From an uncultured Caulobacter sp. (GTDB taxonomy: Bacteria; Pseudomonadota; Alphaproteobacteria; Caulobacterales; Caulobacteraceae): a DNA stretch of 64,000 nucleotides. Below the pieces are notes generated by a model. It searched no databases, was not told where the DNA came from, and saw only the letters and a program-made list of their open reading frames with translations. The translations under genes and the position numbers were made by a program. Below are positions 35,010-43,365 of this stretch, in pieces. The first letter of the stretch is position 1; every line of letters starts with the position of its first letter. Location: assembly GCF_947036865.1 (NCBI RefSeq), contig NZ_CAMQSF010000001.1:248001-312000 (forward strand). Direction: 5' to 3'.

Positions 35010-35474
35010 TCACGCCTCCACGAGGCCGGCGGCGACCTTGATCGCCTTCTTGATGCGAAGATAGGCCGCGCAGCGGCAGAGATTGCCGTTCATCGCCGCG
35101 TCGATCTCCGCGTCGGTGGGCTTGGGCTTGGCGGTCAGCAAGGCCGTGGCCGACATGATCTGGCCGGCCTGGCAGTAGCCGCACTGCGGCGCGTCGACCG
35201 CCTGCCACGCCGCCTGGACCTTGGCGCCGACGGGGGTCTTGCCGACGCCCTCGATCGTGGTCACCGCTCGCGTTCCCACCCGGCTGATCGGCGTGACGCA
35301 GGCGCGCGCCGGAGCGCCGTCCAGATGCACCGTGCAGGCGCCGCACAGCGCCGCGCCGCAGCCGAACTTCGCCCCCACCAGCCCCAGGGTGTCGCGCAGC
35401 ACCCAGAGCAGCGGCGTGTCGCCGTCAACATCGGCGGTCCTGGTTTGTCCATTGACGGTCAGCGTGAACGCCAT
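35010..35474 (-). CDS. [2Fe-2S] subunit of the molybdopterin oxidoreductase
   Basis: 154 residues. Plant-type ferredoxin cluster [15 protein letters not shown] and a second C-terminal cluster with [10 protein letters not shown] and [11 protein letters not shown], the two-cluster layout of IorA/CoxS subunits. No signal peptide, so probably co-exported by the Tat signal of the large subunit. It is 2 bp upstream of the large-subunit gene on the same strand. Confidence 0.93.
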   Translation of the reverse strand: MAFTLTVNGQTRTADVDGDTPLLWVLRDTLGLVGAKFGCGAALCGACTVHLDGAPARACVTPISRVGTRAVTTIEGVGKTPVGAKVQAAWQAVDAPQCGYCQAGQIMSATALLTAKPKPTDAEIDAAMNGNLCRCAAYLRIKKAIKVAAGLVEA

Positions 35475-35757
35475 GACGCGACTCCCGTTCGCTTTGTCGC
35501 GACGATCCTGCCTCAGCTTGGCCTTGCGGGCGAGCCCGACGCGAGAAATCCACCGGATGAATTTGACAGACGCCCGCCCACGTGATTTTCCCCTCCGCCA
35601 TTCGATCCGTTTACGGAATATGTCGGACGCGCGGAGGCTTCGAGGGGCCTGCCGGCGACCGAGCGTCTCGCGGCCCACGACGTGAAGGCCGCGAACCGGT
35701 ATTCTCGCGGACTTGGAGGATCTCGCCGCGTGGTCGGTTCGCAGGGCTTGGAGTGAC

Positions 35758-36324
35758 GTGACGCAGTCGAGGCGCAAGCAAGGGACGAGCAAGCCGCCGA
35801 CGCGCGGCAAGCGGCGTCAGGTCGCCGCCCTGCCCTGGCGCGGTGAAGGCGAGACCCTGCGCGTCCTGCTGGTCTCCTCGCGCGAGACTCGGCGCTGGGT
35901 GATCCCCAAGGGCTGGCCGATGAAGGGCAAGCTCGACCACGCCGCCGCGGCCCAGGAGGCCTACGAGGAAGCCGGCGTCGAGGGCGTGATCGAGCAGGCC
36001 TCGATCGGGACCTATGACTACCTCAAGGGACTGAAGAGCGGGGTGTCCCGACCCGTCACGGTCGAGGTCTATCCGCTGCGGGTCACCGTCGAGCACAAGG
36101 TCTGGCCCGAGAAGGGCCAGCGCACCCTGCAATGGGTGACGCCCGTCGAGGCGGCCTTGTCGGTGCAGGAGCCGGACCTGCGCGATCTGATCGCGCGCTT
36201 CGCCGGAGTCGAGCTGCCCAAGGAAGAACGCCCGGCGCCGATGCGGGCGCCGACGCCGATGCGGGTGGCGCTCCAGCGCCTGCGCCGCCGCGTCACCGCG
36301 CTGTGGGGCCGCGATCGGGGCTGA
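35758..36324 (+). CDS. Nudix hydrolase, diphosphoinositol-polyphosphate-phosphohydrolase-like
   Basis: 188 residues from a GTG with TTGGAG five bases upstream; a TTG at 35713 would add 15 residues. The Nudix box reads [20 protein letters not shown] followed by AGV, with the H-x-x-A-A variant typical of DIPP-like Nudix proteins. A basic tail ([16 protein letters not shown]) follows. Actual substrate unknown. The 283-bp gap upstream, shared with the divergent oxidoreductase genes, shows nothing further. Confidence 0.85.
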   Translation: MTQSRRKQGTSKPPTRGKRRQVAALPWRGEGETLRVLLVSSRETRRWVIPKGWPMKGKLDHAAAAQEAYEEAGVEGVIEQASIGTYDYLKGLKSGVSRPVTVEVYPLRVTVEHKVWPEKGQRTLQWVTPVEAALSVQEPDLRDLIARFAGVELPKEERPAPMRAPTPMRVALQRLRRRVTALWGRDRG

Positions 36325-36404
36325 GGCCTCGACCAACGGAGGCTGTGGACAAGTCCGCCCGGCGGACATAATGTTCGCATTATGTTCTCGTCGAGCGAGT
36401 CTCC

Positions 36405-37127
36405 ATGCAGCTGTCCCTAGCCCTGGCCCGATCGCCGCTGGAGAGCGTTCGCGACGCCCTGCTGTGCGAGTTCGGCCCGCAGCGGCCGGTGTCGCGCATG
36501 GACCCGATCTCTCAGCTGGTGAAGGCCTCGATCAGCGGCCGCACCCGCGACGCCGTCTCGTGGGCGGCGTTCCTGCGGTTGCGCGCCGAGTTCCGCTGCT
36601 GGGAGGACCTGGCCCGCGCGCCGGTCGCCGCCCTGGCGCGGTTGATCGACGACGTCACCTTCGCGCCCGACAAGGCCCGGCATCTGACCACCGCCCTGAC
36701 GATGATCGAGGCCAAGGTGGGCTGGCTGTCCCTGAGCCATCTGAAGACCCTGACGGTCGATCAGGCCCGCTGGGAGCTTCAGGCCCTCCCCGGCGTCGGA
36801 GTCGAGGTCGCCGCCTGCGTGCTGAACTTTAGTGACTTGGCGATGCGCGCCCTGGTGGTCGACACCCACATCCACCGCGTCGCCCGGCGGATCGGCCTGG
36901 TCGGCGCGGGGGATGCGACCCACGCCTATCACGCCCTGATGGACCTGGCGCCCGACGCCTGGACAGCCGACGACCTCTTCGAGCTGCACTGGTTGATGAA
37001 GCGCGGCCTGGGCCAGATGCTGTGCCCGCATGAAGCGCCCCGGTGCGGGGCGTGTCCGATGAAGGCGATATGCGCCAAGGTCGGCGTCGAGGGCGCGACG
37101 GTGCTGGCCTGGCGGCCGCGCGGGTGA
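36405..37127 (+). CDS. Endonuclease III-like HhH-GPD protein without the catalytic lysine
   Basis: 240 residues. The helix-hairpin-helix is LQALPGVGVEVAACVLNF, the conserved Asp is in VVDTHIHRV, and a complete [4Fe-4S] motif C-x6-C-x2-C-x5-C (CPHEAPRCGACPMKAIC) is present near the C-terminus. E. coli Nth has GVGRKTA with lyase Lys120; here the same place reads GVGVEVA. It is therefore probably a monofunctional glycosylase or has another substrate. A typical nth may exist elsewhere. The ATG is at 36405. DUF72 gene follows after 30 bp. Confidence 0.82.
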   Translation: MQLSLALARSPLESVRDALLCEFGPQRPVSRMDPISQLVKASISGRTRDAVSWAAFLRLRAEFRCWEDLARAPVAALARLIDDVTFAPDKARHLTTALTMIEAKVGWLSLSHLKTLTVDQARWELQALPGVGVEVAACVLNFSDLAMRALVVDTHIHRVARRIGLVGAGDATHAYHALMDLAPDAWTADDLFELHWLMKRGLGQMLCPHEAPRCGACPMKAICAKVGVEGATVLAWRPRG

Positions 37128-37157
37128 ACCCCGCCGCCCCTCGCGCGCTGTGCGGGG

Positions 37158-37892
37158 ATGAACATTCGCATCGGCACGGCGGGCTGGAGCCTCTATCGGA
37201 TCGCGGACGCCTTCCCCGCCGAGGGCACGGGGCTCCAGCGCTATGCGACCCGGTTCAACGCGGTGGAGATCAACACCGCCTTCTATCGTCCTCATCGGCG
37301 CCAGACCTATGAACGCTGGGCCGCGAGCACGCCGCCGGACTTCCGGTTCGCGGTCAAGGTTCCCAAGGCCATCACCCACGAGCGGCGCCTGGTCGATATC
37401 GAGGAGCCCCTGGCGCGGCTGATCGACGAATGCGCTGGTCTCGGCGAGAAGCTCGGCCCACTGCTCGTGCAGCTGCCGCCCAGCCTGGGCTTCGATCCCG
37501 CCATCGTCGCGCCATTCCTGGAGACCTGGCGCCGGCGGGTCGACGGCGCGACGGTGCTGGAGCCCCGGCATGCCGACTGGTTCACCGCCGAGGCCGACGC
37601 GATGCTGGCCGCCTTCCACGTGACCCGCGTCGCGGCCGATCCCGCCAAGGTCCCGCGCGCCGCCGAGCCCGCCGGCTGGGACGGGCTCGTCTACTACCGT
37701 CTTCATGGCTCGCCGGTGATGTATCGCTCGGCCTACGAGGAACCGTTCCTGGCGAACCTGGCCGAGCGGCTGTCGGCCACGTCCGTCGAGGCGTGGTGCG
37801 TGTTCGACAACACTCAGCTCGGCGCGGCGGGGACGGACGCCTTGCGGCTGATGCGCGAACTGTCGGTTAGCGCCCTACCGCCAGTTCCGTGA
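37158..37892 (+). CDS. DUF72 (YecE-like) protein
   Basis: 244 residues. TIM-barrel-like DUF72 signature: IRIGTAGWSLYR, FNAVEINTAFYR, FRFAVKVPKAITHERRL, and VYYRLHGSPVMYRSAY. Commonly next to nucleases and DNA repair genes, as here. Role unknown. The last 26 bp overlap the convergent dipeptidase gene. Confidence 0.9.
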   Translation: MNIRIGTAGWSLYRIADAFPAEGTGLQRYATRFNAVEINTAFYRPHRRQTYERWAASTPPDFRFAVKVPKAITHERRLVDIEEPLARLIDECAGLGEKLGPLLVQLPPSLGFDPAIVAPFLETWRRRVDGATVLEPRHADWFTAEADAMLAAFHVTRVAADPAKVPRAAEPAGWDGLVYYRLHGSPVMYRSAYEEPFLANLAERLSATSVEAWCVFDNTQLGAAGTDALRLMRELSVSALPPVP

Positions 37893-38838
37893 ACGTCTTG
37901 GTCCCGATCGGGTAGCGCCGGTAGTCGCGATAGTCGAAGTGCCACCACTCCTCGGGATAGACCTCGAAACCCTCGGCCTCCATGGCCTGGCGCAGGATGG
38001 CTCGGCGCGCGCGCTGGGCCGTGGTCCCGCCGACGAAGTCGGCATAGGCGCGGGTCGAGAACTCGTCGTAACGGCTGGGCATGTCGGCGGGCTTGCCGGT
38101 CTTCAGATCGTAGAGCGTCAGGTCCACGGCGCAGCCGCGATTGTGGCGCGAGCCCTGGGCGGGATCGGCGACGAAGACGTGATCCTCCGACGGGGTCGCG
38201 GCCCAGAACATCCAGGTCACGAACCAGGGTCGATAGGCGTCGTGGATCAGGAGACCGTACCCCTTGGCGGCCAGGGCGCGATGCGCGCGGCCCAGCGCCT
38301 CGGCGGCGGGGCGCTGCAGATAGGCCGCCGATCGCTCATAGAGCGGAATGCCCATGAAGTTGTCGGCCCCCGCGTAGCGGATGTCGAGCTTGACGCCAGG
38401 CTCGATCGTCGCGACGTCGACCAGGTCGGAAGGCAGCTTGTCGCCCGTCTCGACCGGCGGCGTCGCGGCCAGGGCCTGGCGGCGCAGCGCCTCGGGATCG
38501 GCTCGCACGCCGGCGCGGATCGCGGCCTGGGTCTCGGCCCCGAAGTCGTGGAAGGCCAGGCGCGTCCCATTCAGGCGCACGGCGCCCCGCTCCAGGACCA
38601 GCGCGCCGCCGCCCGCGACCGCGTAGCGGCCCCGTCCCGTCGCCGTCAGCCGCGCCGACTTGAAGCCGCCGCCGTCGATGTGCAGCGCGCCGTCCTTCTC
38701 GAACACCGTCAGCGGCGCGGCCTTGTCGCCGTACTGGCCGATCGCGGCCCGTTCGGATCTTACGAGCGCGAGCGCGCTCGGCGCGGCGAAGGCGGCGGCG
38801 CCGAGCGTCAGGAAGGATCGCCGAACCAGGCCGTTCAT
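37867..38838 (-). CDS. Exported M15-family D-Ala-D-Ala dipeptidase (VanX/DdpX type)
   Basis: 323 residues. N-terminal twin-arginine-like signal (VRRSFLTLGAAAFAAPSALA). The catalytic domain is in the C-terminal two thirds: SRHNRGCAVDLTLYD (SxHxxGxAxD, zinc ligands) and EEWWHFDYRDYR (catalytic Glu and third ligand). About 100 extra N-terminal residues form a beta-rich region absent from short VanX. Such dipeptidases hydrolyse D-Ala-D-Ala, here probably for recycling in the periplasm, not vancomycin resistance. The stop lies inside the DUF72 gene. Confidence 0.88.
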   Translation of the reverse strand: MNGLVRRSFLTLGAAAFAAPSALALVRSERAAIGQYGDKAAPLTVFEKDGALHIDGGGFKSARLTATGRGRYAVAGGGALVLERGAVRLNGTRLAFHDFGAETQAAIRAGVRADPEALRRQALAATPPVETGDKLPSDLVDVATIEPGVKLDIRYAGADNFMGIPLYERSAAYLQRPAAEALGRAHRALAAKGYGLLIHDAYRPWFVTWMFWAATPSEDHVFVADPAQGSRHNRGCAVDLTLYDLKTGKPADMPSRYDEFSTRAYADFVGGTTAQRARRAILRQAMEAEGFEVYPEEWWHFDYRDYRRYPIGTKTFTELAVGR

Positions 38839-38878
38839 GTGCAAGGCTCCCTCGGCCCGCGTACGCCGCGCCGCGCGC

Positions 38879-39403
38879 CTATTCCGCGTCGACATGCACG
38901 CGGCGGAACCGGCCCTGCAGATAGACCAGCGGCTCGTGATCGGGGTCGTAGCGGAGTTTGACCACCCGCCCGACATAGACCCGATGGTCGCCCGCATCGA
39001 AGGCGTGATGCGTCTCGCATTCGAAATTGGCCATGCAGCCCGGAAGGATCGGGGCGCCTGTCCGCCAGGTCTCGGTCTCGAGCCCGGCGAAACGGTCGGT
39101 GTCCTTCTGCACGAACTGGCGGGCCAGGGCCTGGTGCTCGGCGTGCAACACGTTGACGGCCCAGCAGCCGGCGGCGTCGAGCGCGGGCAGGCTGGCAGAG
39201 TTCAGATCGACGCACACCAGGGCCAGCGGCGGCCGCAGCGACACCGAGGTGAAGGAATTGGCGGTCAGGCCGACCCGGCGCCCGTCCGCGGCGGTGGTGG
39301 TGATGACCGTCACGCCGGTCGTGAAGCATCCGAACGCGTTGCGCAGAGCCCGCGCGTCATGCTCGACGCCTTCGCCCAATTCGATCGTGACCGCCTGACT
39401 CAT
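38879..39403 (-). CDS. Flavin reductase-like FMN-binding protein
   Basis: 174 residues, flavoprotein of the HpaC/ActVB type: FGCFTTGVTVITT, GLTANSFTSVSLRPPLALVCV and FVGRV-like DHRVYVGRVVKL. They supply reduced flavin to two-component monooxygenases or halogenases. Interestingly a flavin-dependent halogenase is in the window (57.8 kb), but there is no direct link. It lies 40 bp downstream-facing of the dipeptidase gene start. Partner unknown. Confidence 0.88.
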   Translation of the reverse strand: MSQAVTIELGEGVEHDARALRNAFGCFTTGVTVITTTAADGRRVGLTANSFTSVSLRPPLALVCVDLNSASLPALDAAGCWAVNVLHAEHQALARQFVQKDTDRFAGLETETWRTGAPILPGCMANFECETHHAFDAGDHRVYVGRVVKLRYDPDHEPLVYLQGRFRRVHVDAE

Positions 39404-39419
39404 TTGAAGAGCAGTAAGC

Positions 39420-39442
39420 CCCTTCCCCCTTATGGGGAAGGG
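39420..39442. terminator. Hairpin between flavin reductase and the cupin_8 operon
   Basis: CCCTTCCCC-cttat-GGGGAAGGG, a perfect 9-bp stem just after the cupin_8 gene stop. The following run is not T-rich. It probably ends the three-gene operon to its right. Confidence 0.5.
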
Positions 39443-39451
39443 ATTTGCCCC

Positions 39452-40366
39452 TCAGCGCTCGACCAGAACGCCCGGCCGGTTCGCGTCGAGGCCGAACGTC
39501 ACCGGAAGATGCCGCACGTGGGGCGTCTGCAGGCCCAGCGCCTTGGCCCCGCGCGCGACCGCCAGCTTGGTCAGCGCCGTCGGCCCGAAGCCGTCCTGGA
39601 TTCGCGGCCTGGCCCCCAGGCGACGGCGCAGCACGCCATTGGCGTAGATGACATTGGCGCGCATCAGCGCCGGCGGGGTCATGAATTCGATCGAGATCGA
39701 GACGTTCAGCATCGGGCCGTTCTCGATCCGGTGCGGCGCGTTCTGCTTCCAGGTCACCATGGCGCCCGGCCTCAGCGTCACCGCCCGCGCGCCCTTGTCC
39801 CATTCGGGATCGAAGGCGAACTGCTCGGCGGTCTCGCGCAGCACGATCTTCTCCAGCGCCAGATCGCCCACATAGGGATCGGCCACCGGATAGACCCACA
39901 CCTTCTTCTCGCCCCGGATCTGCCACAGCGACACCAGCGGCACGTCGAGATGGTAGAACACCTGGGCGTTGGCGCTGGAGATCAGCATGCCCAGGTCGCG
40001 CTTGAAGGTCCGCAAGCCCGGCACGTGGGCCTGCTTGTCGGCGAAGATCTCGTCGGCCAGGGCGGCGTATTCGGGAAGATGGTCGTTGGTCTGGCGCAGG
40101 TTCAGCCAGATGCGGCCCGCCTTGGCGGCCTCCAGCAGCTGGTCGCCCGTGAGATTGCCCGCCGAGCCCTTGCGCCAGGTCGTCCACGCCTTGGGATCCT
40201 CGCCCATGGTGAAGACGCCCAGCTTGTCGCGCGGATACTGGTCCAGAAGGCGCGCCAGCCCCTCGTCGTCGAACATCGGCCGCTCGTGCAGGCCGTGCCG
40301 GAACATCAGGGTGTCGCGGCCGAAGGCCTTGGCCTTGTCCGCCGTCCAGTCGGTGATCACGCTCAC
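39452..40366 (-). CDS. Cupin_8/JmjC-like protein
   Basis: 304 residues from a GTG with GGGAGGA upstream. Its core has YHLDVPLVSLWQIRGEKKVW and WKQNAPHRIENGPMLNVSIS, which look like a JmjC/cupin_8 beta-barrel with possible HxD...H iron ligands (HLD and HRI). JmjC proteins are 2-oxoglutarate oxygenases; catalytic competence is inferred. GTGA overlap with the upstream glycosyltransferase stop makes it part of a three-gene coupled operon. Confidence 0.75.
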   Translation of the reverse strand: MSVITDWTADKAKAFGRDTLMFRHGLHERPMFDDEGLARLLDQYPRDKLGVFTMGEDPKAWTTWRKGSAGNLTGDQLLEAAKAGRIWLNLRQTNDHLPEYAALADEIFADKQAHVPGLRTFKRDLGMLISSANAQVFYHLDVPLVSLWQIRGEKKVWVYPVADPYVGDLALEKIVLRETAEQFAFDPEWDKGARAVTLRPGAMVTWKQNAPHRIENGPMLNVSISIEFMTPPALMRANVIYANGVLRRRLGARPRIQDGFGPTALTKLAVARGAKALGLQTPHVRHLPVTFGLDANRPGVLVER

Positions 40367-41283
40367 GCGGTCCTCCCGTAGAATTGGATCTTGAAGGGGC
40401 CCCACCAGAAGGTCTTGCCCAGGCCCCGCGCGGCGCGGTCCAGCCATTCGGCGCGGTCGGCCGCGCGGGTCAGCCACTTGAAGCCGGCGACGAAGCCGAA
40501 GACGGCGCCCTGCGCGAGGCCGATGAGCATCCAGCGCGCGACGCCCAGACGGTCGGGGGGGACGGCGGCGGCGCAATGCGAGGTCGGCCCCTGCCCGTAG
40601 GCGAAGGCGCGAGCTAGGGTGTAGCGGAGGTTCAGGCGCGAGGGCACGGGATCCTCCCAGACCCAGGCCGCCGGCTCCCAGGCGAACCGCTTGCCGGCCG
40701 CGCCCATGCGCCCGAACAGCATGTCGTCCTCGCCGCCGATCAGGTTGCGCTCGACGGCGAAGGGCGCGACCGGGTCCGGCAGGGCCGATCGACGGACCAG
40801 GCTGTCGCCGCAGCCGTAGTGGCGGTCGAGAAGCCCCGCCTCGGCCGGGCCCTCGCGCGAGAAGAAACGCTCGAGATAGGCGCGGTGCTGGGTGATGTGG
40901 GCGGGCGCGCGGGCCTTCACCGGGCCGAAGACGACATCCGCGTCGAACCGGACCTGGGCGGCCAGCAGGGCGGCCAGCCAGCCGGGCGGCGCCTCCTCGT
41001 CGTCATCGAGGAAGGCGATCAGGTCGCCGGAGGCTCGCGCCATCCCCGCGTTGCGGGCGAAGGCGACGCCGGGGCGCTTTTCGTTGACGTAGATCACCGG
41101 AAACGGCGCGATCCTGGCCAGGTCGTCCGCGACGGGCTTGGCGGACGGGACCTGATCGTTGTCGACGATGACCAGCTCCAGCTCGGCCGGGTCGACCCCG
41201 ACCTGGCCGAACACCGAACGCGCCGCGACGGACAGGCCGTCGGGGCGTCGCTGGGTCGGGATCATGATCGTGACGCGCGCCAT
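40363..41283 (-). CDS. Family 2 glycosyltransferase
   Basis: 306 residues. GT-A fold: VTIMIPTQRRPDGLSVAARS, VIVDNDQVPS, GDLIAFLDDDEEAPPGWLAA (DxD) and GEDDMLFGRM (ED acceptor-site). Near the C-terminus a hydrophobic segment (LIGLAQGAVFGFVAGF) may sit in the membrane. Probably extends a cell-surface glycan. Coupled to the FemAB-like gene upstream (TGATG) and the cupin_8 gene downstream. Confidence 0.9.
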   Translation of the reverse strand: MARVTIMIPTQRRPDGLSVAARSVFGQVGVDPAELELVIVDNDQVPSAKPVADDLARIAPFPVIYVNEKRPGVAFARNAGMARASGDLIAFLDDDEEAPPGWLAALLAAQVRFDADVVFGPVKARAPAHITQHRAYLERFFSREGPAEAGLLDRHYGCGDSLVRRSALPDPVAPFAVERNLIGGEDDMLFGRMGAAGKRFAWEPAAWVWEDPVPSRLNLRYTLARAFAYGQGPTSHCAAAVPPDRLGVARWMLIGLAQGAVFGFVAGFKWLTRAADRAEWLDRAARGLGKTFWWGPFKIQFYGRTA

Positions 41284-42434
41284 CAGGCCTCCGGCTGATC
41301 TCCGGGGCGGCGGTTCGCCTTCAGCGCCACGGCCTCGACGAAGTCGCGGACGCGGCCGGACATGGTCAGCTCCGTGCTGGCGATCGCGTCCATGCGGCGG
41401 CGAAGGCGGCCGACGGCCCCGGCGCCGCGCCCGCCCGCCAGGCTCCAGACGCTCTCCATCGACGACGCCATGCGGCCGCCCAGGGTCGAGGCCGTCGCCG
41501 CGCCTTCGCCGATCGTGACGGTGTTCAGACCGTAAGCGCGCTTGTAGTGGTCGTGGCCCGGCCCGAGATCGTAGCGGGTCAGGCCGAGTTCCGGCATGGC
41601 GGCGATGGCGCGCAGGAAGAAGATCTGGCCCGGCGACCAGGCGGCGTGCTCGGGGTTCGTCGAGGCGATCCAGGGATGGTAGACCGCGCCCTGGCGCACG
41701 CCGAAATGGCCGCCCACCAGCGTGTCGCCCGCGTAGAGATTGATCATCAGGCCGCGGAAGTCGCCTTCGCGGCGCTGGAACAGCTCGGCCATCAGTTCGC
41801 GCGTCCAGTCCGCGCGCAGGAAGTCGTGGCCGCCGGTGCGCGCCAGCTGCTCGCGCTTCCAGTCGATCAGCAGGTTGAACGCGTCGCGGGAAACGTCGCC
41901 GGCCACCAGGCGGACAGGCCCGACCTCGCGGTCCAGCTTGTTATCGAGGCGGCGGTAGTTCTTGATCTTCTTGGGGCTCTCGGCGCGGATCGCCTCCAGA
42001 TAGGCTTCGGCGGTCGTGCCCCGCAGGTCGATCAAGTAGGCTTGGCGGTCCCTCTCCGGCGCGGGCGGAAACACCCCGTGCGGATCGACGAGGCCGGTGT
42101 AGCGATAGACCGAGATGTCGGCGGCGCGCAGGACCTGTCCCAGATCAAGTCCCGCATCGGGACGCGCGACCAGGCCGTGATAGTCGGAAAGCGGCGAGCC
42201 GATCGGGCGGGCCAGGCCGCCCGGGCGCTGGTGATAGGCCAGGAACCCCACGGCCTCGCCCGCGCGGCGCACCACCGCCACGCGCGCGTCTTCGCGAACC
42301 TTTCCAACGGCTTGCGCGAAGTCCGGGCCAAGCAGAGGGTTGTCAAACCCGCCCTCGGCCCGGGCGAGATTCCGCCAGCACGCCACGTCCGCGGCGTCCA
42401 GCAGGCTCGGGTGCAGGGTCTCGACGTCCAGCAT
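41283..42434 (-). CDS. FemAB/BioF2-like GNAT acyltransferase
   Basis: 383 residues from the ATG at 42434 (AGGTGG upstream). The BioF2-like acetyltransferase domain is seen in ESPKKIKNYRRLDNKLDREV, WKREQLARTGGHDFLRADWT and a late TRYDLGPGHDHYKRAYG. Caulobacter HfsK, a c-di-GMP-responsive holdfast polysaccharide modifier, is a protein of this class and length; the neighbouring glycosyltransferase fits, but I cannot confirm orthology. Likely N-acylates a surface sugar. Confidence 0.83.
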   Translation of the reverse strand: MLDVETLHPSLLDAADVACWRNLARAEGGFDNPLLGPDFAQAVGKVREDARVAVVRRAGEAVGFLAYHQRPGGLARPIGSPLSDYHGLVARPDAGLDLGQVLRAADISVYRYTGLVDPHGVFPPAPERDRQAYLIDLRGTTAEAYLEAIRAESPKKIKNYRRLDNKLDREVGPVRLVAGDVSRDAFNLLIDWKREQLARTGGHDFLRADWTRELMAELFQRREGDFRGLMINLYAGDTLVGGHFGVRQGAVYHPWIASTNPEHAAWSPGQIFFLRAIAAMPELGLTRYDLGPGHDHYKRAYGLNTVTIGEGAATASTLGGRMASSMESVWSLAGGRGAGAVGRLRRRMDAIASTELTMSGRVRDFVEAVALKANRRPGDQPEA

Positions 42435-42515
42435 GTCCACCTGTCCTACTCCGGGGCGGGTTAGGGAAAGATGGACCGTCCGCTGCAATCAGCGGGCCAT
42501 ATGTGGGTTAGCCGA

Positions 42516-43013
42516 CTATTGCCCGAAGACCGATCCGAGGATCTTTTCCAGCCAGGCCTGGTCGACGGCGTCGAAGGCCGCGGGCTTGTCGGAATCGACG
42601 TCGAACACCGCGATCAGTTGGCTGTTCGCGTCGAACACCGGCACGACGATCTCGCTGGCCGAGCGGCTGTCGCAGGCGATGTGGCCGGGGAAGGCGTGGA
42701 CGTCCTCGACCAGCTGGGTCCGTCCGGTCTCGGCCGCCGCGCCGCAGACGCCGCGCCCGAAGGCGATGCGCAGGCAGCCTAGCGTCCCCTGATAGGGCCC
42801 GACGACCAGTTCGCGCGGCTTGGCCGGATCGACGACGTAGAAGCCGGTCCAGAAATAGTGGTCGAAGCTGTTGGCCAGCATCGAGGCCACCGTCGCCATG
42901 CGGGCGGTCAGGTTGCTCTCGCCGTCCAGGACGGACGCGATCTCGTCGGCCACCTCGGCATAGCGGGTCGCCTTGTCGGCGGAGAGGGTGAGTTCGTTGA
43001 ACGCTTCGGCCAT
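42516..43013 (-). CDS. msrC: Free methionine-(R)-sulfoxide reductase, GAF domain
   Basis: 165 residues. One GAF domain with the catalytic cysteines of fRMsr: GTLGCLRIAFGRGVCGAAAE and HIACDSRSASEIVVPV (three Cys in family order). Reduces free Met-R-sulfoxide using thioredoxin. Cytosolic. Stands alone between the FemAB operon and the accessory genes. Confidence 0.92.
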   Translation of the reverse strand: MAEAFNELTLSADKATRYAEVADEIASVLDGESNLTARMATVASMLANSFDHYFWTGFYVVDPAKPRELVVGPYQGTLGCLRIAFGRGVCGAAAETGRTQLVEDVHAFPGHIACDSRSASEIVVPVFDANSQLIAVFDVDSDKPAAFDAVDQAWLEKILGSVFGQ

Positions 43014-43159
43014 GCGGCGGATATAGCGCGGCCAGGGAAAGATGCGAGAGGTCGCCGGAAGTTCCCGCGAGCCACGCCGTTGAGAGCATGATCTGAGCGC
43101 TGGCGCTTAAGCCGTGGGCGGTCTTGGCTTCCCTGGATTTATGGCCATATACTTCGCTC

Positions 43160-43351
43160 ATGAAGGTCACTTCGCCCGAAATGATCGAAGCGTTGGACGA
43201 GGCTCGCGGCGACCGGTCGTGGGACGAGTTTATCGATGCCTGTCGTCGCACGCGAGATGGGGCCATCATCGTTCCACGCCCCAAAGGCGTCCTCGCCAAG
43301 GCTCAGCGGCGGGGCCTATTCGGTTTCGTATCACGCGCGACGAATCGCTGA
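43160..43351 (+). CDS. Small hypothetical protein
   Basis: 63 residues, highly charged (MKVTSPEMIEALDEARGDRS), no membrane segment. Ribosome binding site is weak. It precedes the DUF6338 gene by 14 bp. A real gene is likely but not proven. Confidence 0.5.
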   Translation: MKVTSPEMIEALDEARGDRSWDEFIDACRRTRDGAIIVPRPKGVLAKAQRRGLFGFVSRATNR

Positions 43352-43365
43352 CCCGTTAGGCTGAC

